This document shows, in pieces, positions 6,456 through 8,954 of a stretch of DNA of 8,954 nt (position 1 is its first letter; the number at the start of each line of letters is the position of its first letter). The translations under genes and the position numbers were made by a program. The notes under the pieces were generated by a model, which did no database searches, had not been told where the DNA came from, and saw only the letters and a list, made by a program, of their open reading frames with translations. The DNA is from JAYRWN01 sp041917975 (GTDB taxonomy: Bacteria > Bacteroidota > Bacteroidia > Chitinophagales > Saprospiraceae): assembly GCA_041917975.1 (NCBI GenBank), contig JAYRWN010000010.1, positions 1-8,954 of the forward strand, written 5' to 3'.

Positions 6456-6483
6456 GCAGTTGCACGGAACCCCGCTTTCGCGG
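6456..6483. repeat. Left terminal inverted repeat of mobile element
   Basis: Reading GCAGTTGCAC, two variable bases, then AACCCCGCTTTCGCGG, it matches the reverse complement of 8814-8841 at 25 of 28 positions. The inner part CCGC-TTTC-GCGG (6472-6483) is itself a small hairpin. The octamer TTTCGCGG is also found in hairpin A (614-621), so part of this repeat may belong to the hairpin family and not to the insertion element. Confidence 0.7.
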
Positions 6484-6675
6484 CGCTGTGCAGGTGACTA
6501 TGGGGTTTCAATGTGTTGCGTATGCCGGTTTAGTTCCCGTGCTGATCAGGCTTAGGTGATCATCGGTACCGGATCCAGGGGGTCAGGATGCAAAAAGCAT
6601 TATCAGTAATCGTTATCGTCGGCAGATCTTGATGGATGGGCAATACAATCCCGGCCCGTCGTGCAGGTGATTTTT
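6484..6675. other. Non-coding left end of the mobile element
   Basis: These 192 bases lie between the left inverted repeat and the transposase stop codon. By IS91-family logic this 3' side of the transposase should carry the replication-initiation (ori) end, usually built of hairpins. Visible structure is GGAACCCC (6466-6473) opposite GGGGTTTC (6503-6510), two TGATCA palindromes (6543-6548 and 6557-6562) and adjoining GGTACC and GGATCC (6565-6576). GTTC, the tetranucleotide class bordering IS91-type origins, occurs at 6533-6536. I cannot say which of these marks the true end. Confidence 0.5.
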
Positions 6676-7806
6676 TCATTGAGGTTCGGATGAGGTCGTG
6701 AGGTTTCGGTAACGCGCCGGTGGGCCCCGGTGGTCGAACCGCAGGATGGTTCTCATCAGGTGCTTTTTACAACAGGGACACACCACCGCCGGGGCTTTGC
6801 TGCGCTGGTACCGGGTAAGGGAGATGATCTTTCCCTGCAACTGCAGGATGATCTGCGGGATGCTCACGGCCTTCTTGCGGCTGGAGAGGATGCCGTAGTG
6901 CCGGATGCGCACAAAACCTCTGGGCAGGATGTGCTGCGCAAAACGCCGGATGAACTCCATCGGCGATAGCTCCATCACCTTTTTCGTACTGCCATCCCGA
7001 TAGTCTTTGTACCGGAAGCGCACCCGCTCCGCATCGCAACTGATCAGTCGGCTGTTACTGATGGCGATCTTGTGGGTGTAACGCCCCAGGTAGTCGATCA
7101 CCGCCCCGGGCCCGGCAAAAGGACGCTTGGCATACACCACCCAGGGTTTGGTGAAGAGCGCGCGGAAGAGCTGCGGGTCTTCTCCAGGAAAGGCCTTGCG
7201 CAGCGCGGCCACCATCCGGGCACGCATCACCCGGCTCAGGGCTTTTACCGGGAAGAGGAACCGGCCCTTGGAGCGGGCCCGCTTCCAATAGCCGGCAGGA
7301 GAGATGCCTCCGCCGGGCACAATGCAGTGCAGGTGCGGATGCAGGGAGAGGTTCTGGCCCCAGGTGTGCAATATGGCGATCATGCCCGTACGCGCACCCA
7401 GGTGAACGCCGTCCCCTGCAAAGGAGTCGATCACGCTCCATGCCGTGGCAAAGAGCGCGTCATAGACCCGCTCCGGTGCGTACAGGCACAGGCGGTTGAG
7501 TTCCCCGGGCAGGGTGAACACCACGTGGAAGTACGGCACCGGCAACAGCTCCGCCTTGCGGGCTGCCACCCAGTCTTCCCGCGCCAGCCCCTGGCACTTG
7601 GGGCAGTGGCGGTTCCGGCAACTGTTGTAGCTCATGCGCAGGTGGGAACAGCCCGGACACTGGTCCAGGTGACCGCCCAGGGCTGCCGTGCGGCAGTCCC
7701 GGATCAGGCGCAGCGTGCGCTTTTGCCAGTGGTTGAGCTGCTTGCTGCGCTCAACCTGTTCCCCTAGTTGCCGTATGACCTGCGCTACTTCGCAGGCCGG
7801 CCTCAC
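6676..7806 (-). CDS. IS91-family HUH (Y2) transposase
   Basis: This 376-residue rolling-circle transposase nicks single-stranded DNA at the element's origin end and joins it through a tyrosine. The N-terminus carries the IS91 zinc-binding region, with C50-x2-C53, C63, C68 and C71. The catalytic HUH motif is HPHLHC, with H158 and H160. The two nucleophile tyrosines are Y239 and Y243 in YLGRYTHKIAISNSRL, a YxxxY spacing that puts it with the Y2 enzymes. A C-terminal Cys cluster (C343, C345, C346) is followed by a basic tail. Length is within the normal range and no frameshift or missing motif is seen. The start is GTG, overlapping the integrase stop by GTGA, so translation is likely coupled. 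An ATG-based alternative would cut into the zinc region. Codon and base use differ strongly from the upstream operon. Confidence 0.95.
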   Translation of the reverse strand: MRPACEVAQVIRQLGEQVERSKQLNHWQKRTLRLIRDCRTAALGGHLDQCPGCSHLRMSYNSCRNRHCPKCQGLAREDWVAARKAELLPVPYFHVVFTLPGELNRLCLYAPERVYDALFATAWSVIDSFAGDGVHLGARTGMIAILHTWGQNLSLHPHLHCIVPGGGISPAGYWKRARSKGRFLFPVKALSRVMRARMVAALRKAFPGEDPQLFRALFTKPWVVYAKRPFAGPGAVIDYLGRYTHKIAISNSRLISCDAERVRFRYKDYRDGSTKKVMELSPMEFIRRFAQHILPRGFVRIRHYGILSSRKKAVSIPQIILQLQGKIISLTRYQRSKAPAVVCPCCKKHLMRTILRFDHRGPPARYRNLTTSSEPQ

Positions 7807-8738
7807 TGCCCGGGAGTGAAGAGCGTATCCAGCGGACTGAAGGGCGCTTTGCGACCATGCTTTGCCACGTGCAGATACACCATCGTGGTCTCGATGCGCT
7901 CATGACCCAGCAGTTCCTTGATGGAGACGATATCCAGCCCGTCTTCCAGCAGGTGCGTGGCATAGGTGTGCCGCAGGGTGTGCACCGAGATGTCCTTTTG
8001 GATACCGGCGGTCTTGGCCGCCTGCTGCACGGCCCACTGCACCCCGCGCTGGGAGTAACGGCTGTCGAAGTCGCCGCCTTTCCTTCCCTCGGGCTTGCCG
8101 TTGAACAGGAACGTCTGCGGGTTCTCCGCCTCCAGGTAGCTGCGCACCCCGCGACAGAGCAGGTCACCCAGGGGCACATACCGGTCTTTGCGCCCTTTGC
8201 CCTTGCGCACATGCAGCAGTCGCCGATCCAGGTCCAGGTCCCGGATGTGGATGCTGCGCACCTCCATACACCTCAGGCCGCAACCATAGAGCAGGCCGAT
8301 GAGCAGCCGGTGCTTGAGTAAGGCCGGTGCCCTTAAGAGCCGGCGCATCTCTTCCCGGCTCAGGATCACCGGCAGTTTCTTATCCCGCTTGATGCTGGGC
8401 AGGGTGAACCGCTTGTAGTCCAGCCCTTCGGCCTTGAAGGCGAATCGAAGGCTGTACACCACGAACTTGAAATAAGACTCCGAAGGCGTGTCGTGCTGAT
8501 CGAGCATCATCTCCAGGTACTCCTCCACCTGTTCGGTGTCCAGTTCCGTGGGCACGCACTCAAAGTGCAGGGCCATCTGGGCCAGGTAGCGCGTGTAATT
8601 GCTCAGCGTACTGGGACTCTTGCCCGCAATACGGATCTTGCGCGAGAGGCGTTTGTAAAAATCCTCGAATCCCTGTACTTTTAAACAGGCTTGTTTTACC
8701 AGCGTCCTGTAGGGCTGTTTTTCAGATTTGTTCTTCAT
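7803..8738 (-). CDS. Tyrosine recombinase (Xer/phage-integrase family)
   Basis: A site-specific recombinase of 311 residues is encoded here. It has an N-terminal SAM-like core-binding domain (about residues 25-110) and a C-terminal catalytic domain. The catalytic set is complete: R156 in GCGLR, K181 in GKGRKDRYVPL, H253 and R256 in HTLRH, H279 in LLGH and nucleophile Y288 in MVYLHV. It resembles XerD and integron-like integrases in the PVILSREEMRRLL segment but lacks the extra patch that marks IntI enzymes. The ATG at 8738 is preferred. An in-frame TTG at 8777 would add 13 residues. It lies first on the minus-strand transcript and its TGA overlaps the transposase GTG. In IS91-like elements such recombinases may resolve transposition products or help circularise the element, but which sites it uses is not known here. 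Confidence 0.93.
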   Translation of the reverse strand: MKNKSEKQPYRTLVKQACLKVQGFEDFYKRLSRKIRIAGKSPSTLSNYTRYLAQMALHFECVPTELDTEQVEEYLEMMLDQHDTPSESYFKFVVYSLRFAFKAEGLDYKRFTLPSIKRDKKLPVILSREEMRRLLRAPALLKHRLLIGLLYGCGLRCMEVRSIHIRDLDLDRRLLHVRKGKGRKDRYVPLGDLLCRGVRSYLEAENPQTFLFNGKPEGRKGGDFDSRYSQRGVQWAVQQAAKTAGIQKDISVHTLRHTYATHLLEDGLDIVSIKELLGHERIETTMVYLHVAKHGRKAPFSPLDTLFTPGQ

Positions 8739-8810
8739 GCATAGAATGTTTGTGGTAAAACCTTCTACGAGGATCAATCCGAAAACAGTTCTGCTCAGGT
8801 AGTACAGGCT

Positions 8811-8828
8811 ACCCCGCGAAAGCGGGGT
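8811..8828. other. GC-rich hairpin with GAAA loop inside the right end
   Basis: ACCCCGC, GAAA and GCGGGGT form a perfect seven-base-pair stem with a GNRA-type tetraloop. It overlaps the outer start of the right inverted repeat. It lies about 70 bases upstream of the recombinase start on the minus strand, so it could be read as the 3'-end recognition hairpin of the element or as a terminator stopping transcription from the right-hand neighbour. No T-run follows. Confidence 0.6.
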
Positions 8829-8841
8829 TTAGTGCAACAGC
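8814..8841. repeat. Right terminal inverted repeat of mobile element
   Basis: It pairs with 6456-6483 at 25 of 28 positions. It contains GTGCAAC (8832-8838), the exact reverse complement of GTTGCAC at 6459-6465. GTGCAACAGC directly abuts hairpin C, just as CGCTAACAGC abuts hairpin A, so the outer bases may belong to the hairpin element. Confidence 0.7.
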
Positions 8842-8843
8842 AC

Positions 8844-8947
8844 CTACACGCAAGTGGGGGGTCAGTGCTTCTATGAAAGTGAATTGCTAAATCCAAGTTC
8901 TATACTTTTTATGAAGTTCAGTGCTAAAAATCCCCACCTGCGTGTAG
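8844..8947. repeat. Hairpin C: second copy of the conserved-loop hairpin
   Basis: Arms 8844-8859 and 8932-8947 pair at 15 of 16 positions, with one G/U-compatible change. The stem has no similarity to that of hairpin A. The loop nonetheless repeats the same landmarks in order: TCAGTGCT (8862-8869), AAGTTCTATACTTTTTAT (8895-8912) and GTTCAGTGCT (8916-8925). It is preceded by GTGCAACAGC. The window ends seven bases after the stem, so a GTT heptamer on the right cannot be checked. Confidence 0.75.
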
Positions 8948-8954
8948 CTGCGGC

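Larger units (their letters stand above)
6456..8841 (-). mobile_element. IS91-like element with tyrosine recombinase and HUH transposase genes
   Basis: This insertion is about 2.4 kb. Its two minus-strand genes, a tyrosine recombinase and an IS91-family transposase, overlap by four bases. Two-gene layouts with an integrase-like gene upstream of the HUH transposase are known in part of the IS91 family. Boundaries are placed at 28-base inverted repeats (6456-6483 and 8814-8841, 25 of 28 identical). Classical IS91 members lack terminal inverted repeats and insert next to short tetranucleotides, so the true ends could lie a little inside or outside these. No target duplication was found, which fits rolling-circle transposition. 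GC-rich composition contrasts sharply with the flanking operon and indicates arrival from another genome background. Both genes are intact, so it may be active. Confidence 0.75.

Noticed and set aside
6565..6576. Adjacent GGTACC and GGATCC, resembling a cloning polylinker
   Set aside because: No other polylinker sites follow, and the surrounding DNA is continuous with the mobile-element end. Two six-base palindromes in GC-rich DNA can occur by chance.
6588..6600. Small ATGC-AAAAA-GCAT hairpin as a transposase terminator
   Set aside because: A four-base-pair stem with no following T-run on the minus strand is too weak.
7072..7767. Long plus-strand open frame opposite the transposase
   Set aside because: It is a shadow of the GC-rich transposase gene. 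The sequence has no recognisable motif, while the minus strand has a complete, motif-bearing enzyme.
7803..8738. Tyrosine recombinase as an integron integrase (IntI) for the attC-like hairpins
   Set aside because: The segment between the catalytic Lys and the HxxR box lacks the IntI-specific extra patch, and the gene belongs to the IS91-like element by overlap with the transposase.

Overview
The window looks like a piece of a Bacteroidota chromosome, possibly from the Chitinophagales/Saprospirales/Flavobacteriales side. This rests on three things seen directly. The left two thirds is AT-rich coding DNA. Ribosome binding sites are weak or absent. Five exported proteins have short N-terminal signal peptides ending in Ala-Gln or Gly-Gln, a pattern common in that phylum. 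No rRNA, tRNA, CRISPR array or replication origin was seen.

Layout: (1) 34-486, a single-domain VOC/glyoxalase-fold protein. (2) 487-877, a non-coding stretch with two different long inverted repeats. (3) 878-6225, a tight co-directional block of seven genes: a small cytoplasmic protein with a Cas2/ferredoxin-like pattern, an exported FlgT-N/LPP20-like protein carrying a TonB C-terminal domain, a small unknown, and four further exported proteins. Gaps are 4-25 bases, with one ATGA overlap, so this is very probably one operon. (4) 6226-6455, non-coding, with another AT-rich palindrome and a compact GC-rich hairpin. (5) 6456-8841, a GC-rich (by eye near 60%) mobile element on the minus strand. 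It encodes a tyrosine recombinase and an IS91-type HUH (Y2) transposase overlapping by GTGA, and is bounded by 28-base inverted repeats. (6) 8844-8947, another hairpin of the same family as the first one in region 2.

The exported operon resembles, from memory, a conserved Bacteroidota set of envelope proteins of unknown function. The pieces recognisable here (FlgT-N/LPP20-like, CsgG/TolB-N-like, a TPR-like segment with a C-terminal coiled coil, and a TonB C-terminal domain) suggest a periplasmic or outer-membrane-associated assembly. Its job cannot be read from sequence.

The most unusual signal is in the intergenic DNA. Long hairpins with different stems but a shared loop (TCAGTGCT, then AAGTTC-TAT-T-rich, then GTTCAGTGCT) sit at the gene-block borders, next to GTTNNAC/GTNNAAC-like heptamers. 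The arrangement recalls integron attC sites: VOC gene, hairpin, operon, hairpin, mobile element, hairpin. The left and right heptamers of the mobile element are complementary (GTTGCAC and GTGCAAC), as cassette ends would be. No IntI integrase is present and the heptamers do not fit the classical consensus, so this is a hypothesis.
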